DNA of 64,000 bases, taken from Halichondria panicea. Lineage: Eukaryota; Porifera; Demospongiae; Suberitida; Halichondriidae. The position numbers and the translations under genes were made by a program. Location: positions 2,003,001-2,067,000 of the forward strand of contig NC_087391.1 of NCBI RefSeq assembly GCF_963675165.1, read 5' to 3'. Positions 44,798-57,886 of the stretch are shown here, piece after piece; position 1 is the stretch's first letter, and each line of letters starts with the position of its first letter. The notes below the pieces were generated by a model, which saw only the letters and a list, made by a program, of their open reading frames with translations, was not told where the DNA came from and searched no databases.

Positions 44798-47700
44798 TCA
44801 ATGAGGTAGTTGGAGCCTGGGATCGTTTCTCAGTCTGTTCTCCAGATCTCTGTACTTTTGGGGAGCAGTGATCTTGTGTCTGCAGGAGGTTATACAACTC
44901 AGTCACAGAGTATCAACATGCAGACATGTTTAAAGTTACTGCCTAAATAATTATCATGACTATATACAACAAAAAATTACGCATAAAAGTATTTAGACAC
45001 TCATTTATAAGATCCACGTACATGTGAAAAGTGCCTAGGTATTCCATGTGACCTAATAATTAGTATACCTGGAAAATTTGGTGGGAGTTTTAAATTGGCG
45101 ATTTAAAGCATGACAACGTGTTAACATAGACCACATAATTATTGTGTGTGCAGGAAGTGACAGCTGGGGATTTCAGTACATGTACATGTATGGGCACTGT
45201 TATTATAATTATTCTGTTTACTTGACCTGAAATTTGACTACATGTTGATAATCCCTAAAGGTCACCTGTTTAATCTCTGCTCGAGGATGTGTATTCTGAA
45301 CATGGCATCATTGCAGAAATCGATGTAGTCTTTTTCCTCCTCTTTGGTGAGGGAGCCCAGCTTGGACTTATACCAGATCTGCCTCTTTGAAAGCTCCTCT
45401 GTCTCTGCCTCAAACCGATGCTGAATGATGTTGGCCATGTCCACAAGACGTGTTCGCAAGTCTTTGAGACAGTCCTGGAGTAGGAAGTAATTTAAACTAC
45501 TAGAGCACTTCCATGTAATTATTGTACACAATCAGATACACTTTTACAGTACATAAAAAATTAATACAATGAGTTAATTAGCAACAGAAATTCAGCATCT
45601 ACCGTATAGCGCGAAATTTTCGAGGCACTTATATTTCGTGGATTAGCCTCTAAAAGCTATTTCGTTGCACAATGTTCGCGGAATGACTGCTTACCGGAAG
45701 CCACGCCTTTAAATCTATGCATGCTATAGCAGGTAATTCAATTTTCGTGGACTTAATTTTCGTGTAGGATTCTAACCCACGAAATCCGCGAAAATTAAGC
45801 CCCTCGAAAATTTCGCGCTATACGGTATATCGTACGTGTGTACCTTAATTAGCATCAATTAATAATTAAAGTATACATGTAGTATATCTGTAGCAATATA
45901 CATAGTAAGTATACATCGTTCTGTACCTACAATGTAGCATCAATTGACTGTGTATGTAACAGTACATGTATGTCTGTACCTTATAGTATACACAAATCGA
46001 CGGTTATACCTGAGAGACGTCTTCCATCTGCTGCCTATTGAAGGTGGGGGGATCCCCTATCCTGGCAGCAAATGGCGCCAGATAATCCTTCTCCTTTTCC
46101 TTACGAATCCTCTCCTCCTCGGCTAGTTTGAGCTCCAATTCTCGTCGATGAGTGCGAGCTGCCTCGTTGCGGGCCACATCATAGACTGAGATAGAGAGAG
46201 AAGTGTGCAGCTCTTCCTGCATCCGGACGTTTAGGATGGTTTGGGTCTGTCGGATTGTAATTGTGTGAATGTGTCACTGTGCATTATTAACGGTACATGT
46301 AAGTAAGTACAACAAAGTATGTAATGTAGTTAACCAGTGTTGCTAGGATACGTGTACTATTCGGGTAATACTAGGGAATAACCAAACAATGCAGACCGTG
46401 ACCGTAGACACTTTCACTTGTACATGCATGTAGATTTCCCCTTAATACTACCTAAACCACATTTTGTCCTAGTGGCAATGAGTCATAGACATAAAGGGAA
46501 CCAGGGAATAACCAACAATGCAACATGTCTATATAATTATACATCCACTAGGACACAATGTGGTTTAGGGATTAACAGCCACATTGTATTAAGGGGAAAT
46601 CTACATGCATGTACATGTACAAGTTAATTATGAGTCGAGTCAGACATGGTAATAAATTGGTTTAAAAAGGCATTAATGAATTTTACGTTGCTTGCGATTA
46701 AGCAAACATGTACAATGTCATGTAGTTTAAATTGACCAAAAGCCTGTGCATGTGGCCTACCTCTTTCTCTGACTCTCGGATCCGTGCAATGCTCTCCTCC
46801 TGAGCTAGTATAAGCCTCTCCAGGTGCTGGAACAAATGTCTGTTCTTGGGGTCACTGGCATAAGGGTCGACCTGCAAGCAACCAGACACAGCTACATGTA
46901 CATGCGTGTAGCTGAACACAATGGGGAAAGTACATAATTATAGTATTGAAAGTATGTACAGACTTAAAAATTAATACTGTAAAGCGGGTAAATTTGGCGA
47001 ATGAGGCGTTTGAACTATTAATTGGCGATTTTTAATTTGATGATCATGCTGTAGGCATTATTGATCTCGTACGAATATACTTGGACTGAGTATCAAGCTG
47101 GGACGTCAAATTTACCCGCTATACAGTACTCTATAGAGTACATCAGTAAAAAATTGTACACATGAATAACTCCTTACCTGAAAAGCTGTAGTCATGTCAG
47201 GATCGAAATGCATATTATAGCCCTGGTCCCCAGTGACTTGAGGAATGATGTATTCCCTTGTGGAGGGTGTGATGCGGTCCTTCTCGAGATGGTACGACAC
47301 ACGAATTTTGTTCTCATCAAGTAAAAACACTCTCTCTGCCACATCACTATTGGGAGGGATGCTATGATTGTGGCGGAATCGCTCTACAATCTTCAAGATT
47401 GGTTTTTGACTCGTGTCTTTGTTGAGGGCTGCGTCCAAGGAACGTGACTTTGGGACCTTGTGGTAGGTGGTGTGTCGATAGTGGAGAAAGTCGGGACGCT
47501 CTTTAAAGTGTTCGATCATCTCAGTGGCTGTGAACTCTCTCTTAAACAGGCAATCCACACGAGCACTGTAGAACAAGTAAACAAGATGTACATACGTAAC
47601 ATCATAGCCAGAATGCTGAGTCTTGTGTGCACCGCTCCACACACTCACTATGAATGGAAGAGCATGGTTCTGTTGGCAGCCCTCAATGGATTGCTCTCAT

Positions 47701-50700
47701 AGTGGATGTGCTCTAAGGAGATAAAGAGGAGACAATTTAAGACGTCTATGCCTGTACACTGGCACTGGTAAAAGCATTAATTTTTGCAAAAAATACCTGA
47801 CGTCAAATTTACAGTATATACCTATACGCAAACACATGTACGTAACAGCTGTCAAGCAAGCTACATGTATGCAGCACGAAGTACCTTTTAGTGCCCTGGA
47901 TCTTCCGGGAGCAAAGCTCTCTGTCACCTCTCCTATCTTGGTGCTCTCCACCCTACTCTCCAGACAGTCCATCCGGTGCTGGAACTGGCACTGGACTTGG
48001 TTCTTACGAGAGCCTGTGAAGATACATACTAAATTATTACACATGAAAAAGCACAGGTATATAACTATAATTATGCACAAAACCTTCTTATCACAATGAT
48101 TTCTCTCAGACTAAGGGTATTAGATGTATGCACATAATGTTATTACAGCGAGGCTACCATTTTAATTATCAAGGCTATAGGTAGCTAATAAAATGTAGTT
48201 GCTCTTGATATTATAAGCTCTAGGTACATGTACATTACACATGTAGTCAATTTGTTAGAAGTTCCATGCACTCACACAAGAATAATTTACAAAACTCTTA
48301 TTACTCACGTCCAGTATCATCATAGGAAGTTATTCTGGAAACCAGCCCGTCTTGATTCAGATATTCGGCAAACTTCTCCAGCTTGGCTCGATAGTAGAGC
48401 ACCTGCTTGCTGCCTCGAGGGCATCTGGTCTCAAGGTCTGCACAGGAAAGCAACAATGTCAGGTATTCAGTCTCCACCTCACACATTGTTTGTAGGGATT
48501 AATTAATGGCTACCTTTTGGTGATATCTCGATGGGTTGAACCCAGGACGGAGGAAGCTGAAAATCTTCCTTCAAGTCATCCTCATCCTACAATGCCACAT
48601 AACAATCACAATTATTATTACAGGAATACACAACCGTAGGCCTCGACTAAAAGTCGATTAATAAAAAAATTACATGACAGCTACTTGCATAATTTTTGCA
48701 TTAGTTATAGTATCACGCATAAAATAATTGCTAGCACTTTCTATATACTATGTAAAAGTATACTTATGTACGTACATGTAAGTACTATCATAATGTTTCA
48801 ACCAAGAGTTCATTAATTCTGTGTTTCAACACATCTCTGACACGAGTGCATAAACAATCTACGTATATCTGTGAAAACTACACAGCTCAATTGTTACGCG
48901 TATGTGTACAGATACCTCAGGCTTCTCACCTCCTCCTCCTTGTCATAGTCCTCCAGTTGTGGCTGCTCTCCCGGCACTATCAGCAATGGCTTCTCCAGGC
49001 AGGGGAAGAAGAACTCCCACAGTGTGGCATCTCCAAGGTCATATCTCAGGCCCTGTCATAGCGGCAGAAATATACATTAATACAGGTTCACAGGACAAAA
49101 GTATAGTCACACACACGTACAGTCTATATTTACATGTATCTTCGTCTTGGGATTTAAAAGCCAGTAGCTGTTACACACTACTATACACAGAATACAGCAC
49201 TGTAATTTTATATACTCAGTTTGAGATACACGCACAATTGATAGTATAGTCAGTGTACCTGCACTCCCTGTGAGCAGTCCTGCATGTTAACCCAATAGTT
49301 CTTGTGGTTCCAGAGTGTCTCAATGCCGAGGTACTGGTCCCAGTCGAGAGGGTGGTCCTCTCCCGTAGTGGGCTCAATGAAGAAGCTCTGGGCCACCCCT
49401 CTCATACCCGACAGTACCAGCACCCAACAATGGATCCTCAGACCATAGCAGCTATCAGGGGGAGGGGCTTCAGCTTCAGCTATTCTGGTCTCTTCTTTCT
49501 CCCGTTTTTCTCTCTCTTGTTCCTCGATTTTTGCTTTTTCTTTGTTTTCCAGTCTTCTCTCGAATTGTGAGTTAAGATCTCGTGGAGGTTTGACGATATA
49601 ACCAACTTTCTTCTTGTTTTCATCGACAGCTTCTTTAATCTGCAGTAGTTTAAAAATTCATGTACCACAATACCTCAATTTAAGGCCACTCTCCAAATAT
49701 ACAAACTTCAAATGTCGATATCAGTTATTAACCTTAAATCAGGGTCTTACGAAAGTACACAAAGCTTGCAGATACACATGCAATCTGTATCTACAGAGAT
49801 TTCATACATACCTGGTCTTTGACTGTGAGAGGACAAGTTTTCCTGAGCTGGTTAAGGAGAGTGATGTCTTGAGTGGCATACCCACAGACACAGTAAGCAT
49901 CATAGCCCACCCCAATTAAAAGGGAGGTCATGAGGTTGGCGTACTCAAAGCAGTTGCCTTGTTGGTTCTTGAGCACTAGGGTGGATGATACCACTCTCTC
50001 TGGCTGAACCGGAGAAATAGCAACAAATACTCTTACTTAAGCGGTTAGTTGTGCAGTATGTCCATGTAGAAATGTGGCATAGTATCTTATAAGGACGAAC
50101 AGCAGTATCATCAAGCCAGTGCCAAACACAATCTAACAGTTACAGTTAAAGCACAACACAAACAAAACACAACTGCTAAGATAGTACAAATCATTTATGG
50201 AGGCTATACTGCACACACCGCCACACTGTTACACCAAAGAGGTTACACTGTAGTACATACAATCATAGCACAGATGTTGGTATCACCAAACACACTCTCA
50301 CCAACTCAGTGGGCGTCTTGAGGGGCTCATAAAGGAGGTAGTCGGCCACAAATTCGGCACACGAATCATATTCATACAGCTCTTTGTAGGGCAGGTAGGT
50401 TGGCCTTATAGTGGTACACAGAAACTTCTGCAGGTTGAGAGAACATGCACAGGTAAAAAGATACATGCATATTGCTAGGATTGGAGACTATGAGATACAA
50501 TGTATCTACTCGATCTATACCTCTATTCCACACTCGTTGATTGGATTCAGAAGCAGTGGTTTCCTGTCCCCATACAACTGGGTAAACTGTCTCTGGAAGT
50601 TACCGGCATACGCCAGGAGAACCTTTTCTTTGACCCCATTCAAGGAGTAGGAATCAGGTACCTCGTTATCACTACGTACGTATATTAAATGTATGTAGAC

Positions 50701-50830
50701 AATGTATATTACGTATGTGGAGCAAAGATACAAAGATAGGTTAGCTCCAAGGGTTTTTGTCTTACCTAGGGAGAGTTATGGAGGGTGCTTCAACTTTAAT
50801 CTTGTCCAATTCGCTGATCAAAGACTCCAT
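44798..50830 (-). CDS. DRC7: Dynein regulatory complex subunit 7 (CCDC135/lobo)
   Basis: Fifteen minus-strand exons: 50830-50766, 50671-50521, 50427-50302, 50003-49812, 49639-49259, 49052-48930, 48586-48514, 48437-48309, 48013-47885, 47712-47649, 47565-47178, 46871-46761, 46246-46010, 45474-45266, 44879-44798; 819 aa. DRC7 is part of the nexin-dynein regulatory complex on axonemal doublet microtubules and controls ciliary beating. The N-terminal half carries a transglutaminase-like fold: QQGNCFEYANLM gives the Cys, LRIHCWVLV the His and FIEPTTG an acidic residue. Exons 11-14 are charged coiled coil (RRELELKLAEEERIRKEKEK). Its presence implies motile cilia or flagella in the organism. Introns carry one CGCG-type and one CGGG-type element and a foldback. 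Confidence 0.94.
45600..45827 (-). mobile_element. MITE-like TIR element, CGCG subfamily, copy 2
   Basis: About 228 bp, ends TACCGTATAGCGCGAAATTT and AAATTTCGCGCTATACGGTA, inverted relative to the copies at 6976 and 63607: the GGAAGCCACGCCTTTAAAT block reads the other way. It lies in DRC7 intron 13, on the acceptor side. Confidence 0.92.
46417..46623. repeat. Foldback element
   Basis: Arms: CTTGTACATGCATGTAGATT plus TCCCCTTAATA at the left, and TATTAAGGGGAAATCTACAT plus GCATGTAC...AAG at the right. The second stem segment is TAAACCACATTTTGTCCTAG against CTAGGACACAATGTGGTTTA. A word GGGAATAACCAA-CAATGCA occurs just before the element (about 46372) and in the loop (about 46504). It lies in DRC7 intron 12. 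Confidence 0.85.
46975..47128. mobile_element. MITE-like TIR element, CGGG subfamily, short
   Basis: 154 bp, from TACTGTAAAGCGGGTAAATT to AATTTACCCGCTATACAGTA, TA-flanked. It lies in DRC7 intron 11. The interior is unlike the other copies, so only the ends are shared. Confidence 0.85.
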
Positions 50831-51018
50831 TTCTTTCAGATGAACACTATTTAGAAGAAATCCACACACATGCTTCTGTTGCCTAGAAACCAAGGAGCTG
50901 GTTGAGCCCCACCCCCCAAAAACTGTTGAGCTTGCGCAGTACACATGTGACCCACAGCTTGCTTGTACACTTACAAGGTAAACAACTCCACAACTCTTGT
51001 GCAGAGAGATATCTTGCA
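50831..51018. promoter_or_regulatory. Divergent promoter, DRC7 / iRhom-like
   Basis: Only 188 bp between opposite start codons, the shortest such interval here. It contains a C-rich run (CCCCACCCCCC) at about 50908. Confidence 0.5.
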
Positions 51019-53213
51019 ATGGCCACTGATTTAAGGGAAAGTCAAGAGTCTGTTCCTCCTTCTGCTCCCCCTATGCAATGGAGAGGACGACCAGCTAGTT
51101 ATAATGAAGAGCCACCAAGGTATCAATCTCTCTCTGTGGACGACTCAGATCATCACAGGGGTCCTGAGGCACCTACACCAAGAGATAGGAGAAACACTCT
51201 CAACAGGTCGCTAGCATTTGCAGGTAATGTGATAACTGAACTGTTTTCTTGGCAACAAATGTTTCATGTTACCTTTGTACTCACTAGGAGCTTCAATTGG
51301 ACATTTTTTCGGTGTTCACGATGACCCCACCACCAGAGGCCATAGACGCACAGGTACTTTCAGACAAGTTAACTACTCACCTGTACCCTATGTGGAAGGA
51401 GGAACACAAGATCCACCGCCACCGCCACCACCACAAAGACAGCAGTCACTTATTACTTCAACACTGAATAGAATGCGAAGAATAAGGGAGCCAACTAGAG
51501 ATGAGGTAATGGGCAGCCTACCAAAGTTTTGGCCTGTAACAACCATCCTTATCGCATTGCTTGAGATTGGGCTGCTAATTGCGGTAATAGTATTGTTTGG
51601 CCTTGCACCGATTGCTTTTGTGCCAACTACTGTCAGTGACACCATTGTGGGTTTTAACAATCTGTCCGAATATCAGACAAGGGAAATTGTGCCAAACTTC
51701 TTTATTGGACCATCAAGCTCTTCTCTTGTTCACTCTGGAGCAATGTACACACCAGTAAGTTTTTTAATCTTTGTTAGGAATGTGTGCATGATCTGGCAAT
51801 TTTTGAATTCTCTTTCAATGATATCCTTTGAATCACAGTGTATTAGGGACAATAGAGATTTTCAGCTGCTGGTAGCTAGGACAAGCTATGAAGAGAGTAA
51901 GTTGAGATGCTGTAAATCTGGTAGTCTCGAGCAGTGTGGCATGCTACCACAGGACATGTGAGTAATAAAATACTACATGTAGCTATAATTATACTGCATG
52001 GTTGTGCACATTGTTGCTTTTATGGAATACTTTGTAGTTTCAGAAATTGTATCATTGTGTGTGACACAATACTAGTGTGTGAAATTGCACAATCTACCCG
52101 GCAGTTGCATAGGCAAATACAGTGGCAGTGTGTTGGGTGGAGCTAGTCGATGTCGAGCAGAACTGAACAGTACAAGTGACTGCAATGGAGGGGTGGTTCT
52201 TCATCCATGCTGTGTGGGTATTCTTGGAGAGTGTTCTATCACGACAGAAGCAAACTGCACCTTTCAAGAAGGCTATTGGCACAAAGACAAACTTCTATGC
52301 AGCGAAGTGGACTGCTTTGCTGATACGTGTAGATTTGACTGGATTAATCGTACCATCAATGAAATCCCTGATCAAGGACTGAGGTTCGTCTCAGCCATCT
52401 TTCTCAATCATGGTGTTGTGACCTTGGTGATTGTGGGGTTTATCAAATTATACAACAGTTGGATGATTGAACGAAGAATTGGGTAAGAAAATTAGTGCAT
52501 GCATGTGATTTAATAACAATTATGGTCACCCTCACAGGTTTTTGAGGTTCATTTGCATCTATTTTACATCGGGTGTTGGAGGATTTTTGCTGAGTGGAAT
52601 ATTTGACCCCACAAGTGTTTCTGTAAGCCGGTTGACATTTTTAACACGAACAAAATAAACTATTGGATTTGAATTCAGGTTGGAGGATCTGGTCCCCTCT
52701 TTGGTCTTATTGGAGTGTTACTTGTTGAGCTCCTCCAGAGTTGGAAGTGGGTGAAAAAGCCGTGCGTTGAGTTGATTAAAATGTTGGTGCTCATCGTCTT
52801 ACTCTTGGGTAAGTTGTGAAACAGTATAGCTATTAGAATGCACACCCCTGTAACTTTCATCATAATTATGTGAATTGAGTCACGAACCAGTCTTCAATTT
52901 TGCAGCTATTGGGACTCTCCCCTACGTGGACAACTTCTCCCAAATTGGAGGGTTCATTTTTGGAGTACTGGCCTCGTTTATTTTTGTGCCGTACATCACT
53001 TTGGGCAAGTGGGACAGAGCCATCAAGTTATGCCTCATACTGACTTCTCTTCCGATTGTTATAACATTGTTTCTATTTGGTTTTGTGATATTCTATTTTA
53101 ACACTGAACTAAACTTTTGTCCAGCATGTAGCTACATCAATTGTATTCCATACACCCCAACTTTTTGCAGTGAGTTCATTAGTAATATATTGTCTTTTAT
53201 TCCCATACAATAA
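51019..53213 (+). CDS. iRhom-like rhomboid protein with altered active site
   Basis: Seven exons: 51019-51223, 51288-51754, 51839-51957, 52105-52482, 52538-52622, 52679-52808, 52906-53213; 563 aa. iRhoms are ER/Golgi pseudoproteases that escort ADAM17 and EGF-family clients. Order: a Pro-rich cytoplasmic N-terminus (1-148; much shorter than in vertebrate iRhoms), TM1 (about 150-175), a long Cys-rich luminal domain (about 240-350) and the six-helix rhomboid core. The run FGLIGVLLVELLQSW, then LPYVDNF, then FVPYITLGKWD, then CIPYTPTFC follows iRhom closely. Oddity: iRhoms read GPAG at the catalytic position, but this protein reads GGSG with Ser422, while the helix-6 His is Gln474 (NFSQIGG for NFAHISG). 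The helix-2 histidines are also changed (FLNHGVVTL). Proteolysis is therefore unlikely, but by a different route from other iRhoms. Confidence 0.9.
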
Positions 53214-53366
53214 CTGATTTTGTATCCACGAGTGTTTAACATTTATAATTATATGCGTACAAAAGTTTACTTTCACGGTGTAAAAAAGTGTTTGATAAAA
53301 GTGTATGCAATCAACATGTAAAAAGCTATTGCATGGGGCACCATAGATCTACATACAGAACCAAGT

Positions 53367-56300
53367 CTACTTATTTTTCTTAAAGACACTGCCCCTCTTT
53401 TTGTTTCCCAATCGCTTTGAGTTCATTGGTCCGGCTCCGGTCGAGCTTTTCTTGACTTCTCGTTGCTTGCTGGAAATAGTATGGCTACGAGATAAGTGTA
53501 TGCCAACTGGTGGAGAATCAACGTCTTCATGAATTTGGTCCAACGACGTACCACGTGGTAAAGTTCTGGATACGCTTGGTATCCCAGGAACCACATCAAC
53601 GAGTGATCGGTGCTGGCGGCCGAATGGATTTACACTTTGAGTGGGGTTACCAGTAGATGTAACAACAAAGCCTAAAGGAAGCGATCCACTAGTTCGACTA
53701 TTCGACAAAATCTTTGGTGGACTGTCATTTTCCTGGGAACGTAACTTTTGAGGTATGCTAGTGGATGGGATGGCAGTGTGTTCATAATCGGGTGTGTTGT
53801 GTGATGTGGTGGACTGTGAAGATCTCGAGTTGGGTGTCTTTGGTGTAGAAGGTAAAGATATTGAAGTGTTTACAGAGGGGCTTTGTGAGCTGGTATTAGT
53901 GACACCGATGCTAGAAGGGGAAGAATTGTTCGTGTCGTGACGTGAGGAGCTTGGGGTTCTCGGAGAGCTTGATGTTGAAGTACCCTGAGAATTGCCACTT
54001 TCTTTCAGAAAAGAAGTGTTCAAGAAAATATCCGTACTAATTGGAGTTGTAAATGTAAAGTTCGTCTCTTGAATTTCTGGAGGGGTGCTAAATACCTTCG
54101 GGTTGAAAGTACTCACTCCAGATATATCTCCAATGTTGTCCTTCATATGTCCGGGCTTTTGTTTGGGTGTGTCTTCCTTTTCCAATTTTTGTTGTTCTTC
54201 ATATTTCTCTGGCTTGTTTACTTTTGGTGGCTTAACAACTTTCACAGATGACTGACCAAATGTGGAACTACAGATATCTTCCTTCATTTCACTATCTTCT
54301 GGGTGCCATTCGTGTTTTGTAATTGTCTTGAAGATAGATTCGAGTTCACCACCTCCTCCACTGGCGTCTAATTGAACTGGAGTTATACCTAGAGTTGGAA
54401 CACCAATCACTTTCTTAGTACGATGAGGAGGACTAGGGTTTACAGGTGCTTCCTCTTGCTCTTGTCGTTGCTGCTTTTGTTTCTCAGCATCATCTAATGT
54501 GATGGGCTCATCAGCCTTAAAGCTTGGCTTGCGTTTAACCCCTGACTTCTCTTTGTCTGAGTCCTTTCCTTTCTTTCTGAAGAAGCTTTGTCGCTTTTTG
54601 GACTTTTGTGGTTGAGATCTTTCTGTTTCAACTTGCAACAGTTGCTGCTGTCGATCTTCTTCCTTCTTGGCCAGTCCAGGATGGGTTGACAACGGGGGTG
54701 GGGGAGGCTGCAACTGCAGGGACTGGGGAATTACAAGTCGTTTGGGAGCTTCAGTTGGTGACGTAGCCTTCTGTTGAATCTTGTCAGAATCTTCTTCGCT
54801 GTTTTGTTGAAAGTTCAGAGGAATGGAGAGTTTCTTTGGAGCAGGGAGTGGTGACACCTTCATGCTAGATTTAACAACTGATGATTCGGGATTCGGTTCC
54901 TCTTCTTTTGTTTCCACTAAATGAGCCTTGAAAAGATCTGTAACAGTCGATGTACGCTTTGGAACTGGTGGAGGGACCCTCTTTTTCGTTTCTTCTTTCT
55001 CAACTTCTCCCCTGAGTCTTTCTTTCAAGGCTTTTTTCTTGTCTTCGATAGAGGGAAGATTCTTCAGTTCATTTTGTTGCTCAACCTTCAAATCCTTAGG
55101 GGGTTTCAAAGGTTGCGTGTGAGAATTTATGTTGGGAGTAGTACTTTCTTTCTGCTTAGGTGAATTATTGAAAGAACCGTCCACATTTTCAGATTGAGAT
55201 TGGTTTGATTGTTTCAATTCTAGATCTTCTTTAGCATTAACTGAAACTTGTTCCAAATTCTTGACTGGAAGAACCATTGTCTCTCCATCTTTGAGGATAG
55301 AAGTCTCCTTTGCCTGAGTCGAACACACATGATCAGTTGGTTGATGGTCTATGCCCTCAGTGATTTCTGTGACAAAAAGCTGAGGCTCTTCTTCCGAAGG
55401 TGAATTTTCTTCTGTTGGTTTGGTTGAAGAGTTTTGTTCCTGCCATGCAGTTAGGACAGTTTGAGGGTTTGAATCAACGACTAAAGTTGATAATTCTGCT
55501 CCAGTGGTGACACCTTCTGTTTGATTGCTACCTGAAGACTCAGTTGTAGCAGTGTGAGTTGGAGCGCTTTGCTCATGCGATTCTGTATTCTTCTTATCTT
55601 GAAAATTGGAATCCGCAACTTGTAGGAGAGCATTTGGAGTTTCAGGTACGACAGGATCTTCTGGTTCTGTTTTTACTGCTTTAGGTAGCTGTGGCGAGTG
55701 ATGAGCAGGAGCATATTTAATCTTTGGTCCTACTGCTTTGGGGGCAACTGCTTCTGGTACCACTGGCTCTTCCTGGAGACAGAGATATTTCACGTAAATG
55801 ACACACCAATATTCGTACAGCTGCATGGCCATGCTTTGCATGTGGTTCACAACATTTTGCACCATACATATATAACACATGCATGCATGAAAATGTTTGC
55901 GAGCAAACCAAGTTGCTTGGAATTCGAAGATTGTATGAATGGTTGAATTTGCACTAAACATCTATAATTTTTATGTGTGTGCATATTATACTCACAGGTG
56001 TGTTAAGGAATACTTTGCCAATTCTGTTCTCAGTGTAAAATTCAATGGCAATTGGTAAAGTGGCGAATGTGTATCCATTGAGGACACACTCATTGTTGGG
56101 TGCCACAACAACCTGATAGTGATCAATATCCTCGCTACCTCTGTGAATAAAAAACAGTCAACAAATTTAGAAACCAGTCATGCAAGCTAATGAATACTGC
56201 ATAATTGTACAATTAAGGTATTAATTTTATTGCCACATGCTATGAATAGTATAATAATTTCCTGTAAACACCTGCTTTATTAGCACTTTTACTAATTAAA

Positions 56301-57886
56301 AATAAGTTTGCACAAATTGTCAACATTCAATGACAAGCACATCTCTCTATGTACCGTATGATCGAGTGCAATTCAAGCTTATATATGTATATTATAACTT
56401 GGCCGTGGACCCCTGCCAGAATGTTGGCAGTGCCAATCAGTTTTGTCCACGTCATAGTGGGTGGTAACACCCCATATATTTTCCTATTATAGCATAAAAT
56501 GAACGTGAAAAGAAGGATTTTTGACTCTAGCAAAGGCTAATTTTAGTGTTGAACCATACCTGGCTGCGAATGAACTCGGTTACAAGGAGCTCAGACCAAG
56601 CAAGAGCTAGCTAGCTGCGAATGAAAATATTTGCTACATGTGAATTTGGTTAATCTTGCACGTGGCTACATTCTTCAGTGCCATGGAATTGCTGCAATAG
56701 TGACCAGACGTTCCCTCTAGGACAAGTCTGCTCGCGAGACTATCTATTGCGTTGGTCAAGAACTGAAGGCTTGCACACTAGTCTGAAGCCAGAAGAGGCT
56801 CTCATCTACCTCTAAGATGCCATGGTCGTATGGCCGAGTAGCAATTGGAAGTACCATAGCAAGCACAAAGACTTCATCCAATCATCCTGACCATAATTAT
56901 GACCATCATGGAGGTAGATGAGCTAGGGTCTCTTCTGGCTTCAGACTAGCCTTCTTGACCAAGGTAATAGAAGGCAAGAGATAGAAAAGAGAATGAGATT
57001 CCTCAGATTTTGTAGCATGAGTAAGCAAGCGCATGGCATGCACACTATCTATCACCCATGCAATTGACACCAGGCAGTATTTTTCGAGAAAAATCGGCCT
57101 GGGAATGAGGCTATATATAGAGTACTATCACTATTCTGGCTCTCTGAAGTACGACCACCTCGATATATCGGTAATTTGGTTTGGCATGGATTACTAGCTA
57201 TTATTGCACAAAACTTTTTGTCCTGAAATCCGGCCACTTGCTATTCTGTATATATACTGGCCAGTACTGGCTGCTCCAAACTAAGTTTTCAATGTAATTT
57301 TAGACGTTTATTACGGTGTTTTGGGTGTGGTTTGGCAGATAAAATTGAATTTAGGTTCATTATCCTCGAGACAGAACCGCTAAATAAGTTATTAGAATCG
57401 AACCAAGCTGCACTGTCCAAGGGTGGCCGGATTAACAAGAACTACTGTACTTGTACAAAACTTTGATAACACCATTTGAATGGTCTCTTTCTAAGCTTTC
57501 CTAAACTGAATCGTTGATATGATTGCCCAAGTAGATCTAAGATCTTTTCTTACTCACTTTACTGATAGAATATAGTCTGCATCCGGCAATAGACTGTCAC
57601 GGATGAGAAAAGATCCTTTGTCTCCAAGTTTTGCCAGTACTTGCTCTGCTTTCCTCTCACTAATAGCACCAACATACCAGCTGCAGGTACAGATAGCCTC
57701 AGGTTATGCATGACATTGTACTAATTTAATAAACAGTTGCAACTATAATTATGATAGTACAAGTATAGTACAGCAAACAGGACAGAAGTTATAATTATTA
57801 TTATCTTGCAAATTGTTACTGATAGCTTACAATTCATCTTTAATCAGGCTGAGTCCTGGTTTCTTGTTTGGTGTAGAGGCTGCCAT
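53367..57886 (-). CDS. SH2-domain adaptor with long disordered tail
   Basis: Four minus-strand exons: 57886-57831, 57680-57558, 56140-55996, 55772-53367; 909 aa. An SH2 domain fills residues about 19-105: WYVGAISERKAEQVLAKL, then GSFLIRDS (the FLVRES motif with its phosphotyrosine-binding Arg), then DYILSVK, HYQVVV and FATLPIAIEFY. One exon encodes the remaining 800 residues. These are low in complexity and rich in Ser, Pro, Lys and Glu, with PPPVPKR and RRxxS-like sites, polyampholytic stretches and a basic end (KKRGSVFKKNK). No kinase, PTB or SH3 domain is seen. Role inferred: phosphotyrosine-dependent adaptor. I cannot tie it to a named vertebrate family. Its 1.4-kb second intron contains a foldback. 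Confidence 0.85.
56746..56968. repeat. Foldback element
   Basis: The left arm (TTGGTCAAGAACTGAAGGC, then ACTAGTCTGAAGCCAGAAGA and CTCATCTACCTC) pairs with the right arm (GAGGTAGATGAG, TCTTCTGGCTTCAGACTAG, CCTTCTTGACCAAGG). It lies in intron 2 of the SH2 gene, non-coding. Just beyond, at 57090-57110, is GGCCTGGGAATGAGGC, the complement of a dispersed GCCTCGATCCCAGGCC word also seen at 27876. Confidence 0.85.

Noticed and set aside
54921-55163. Plus-strand frames opposite the SH2 gene's long exon
   Set aside because: They are complements of the Lys/Glu/Pro-rich tail; no start context, splice sites or family match.
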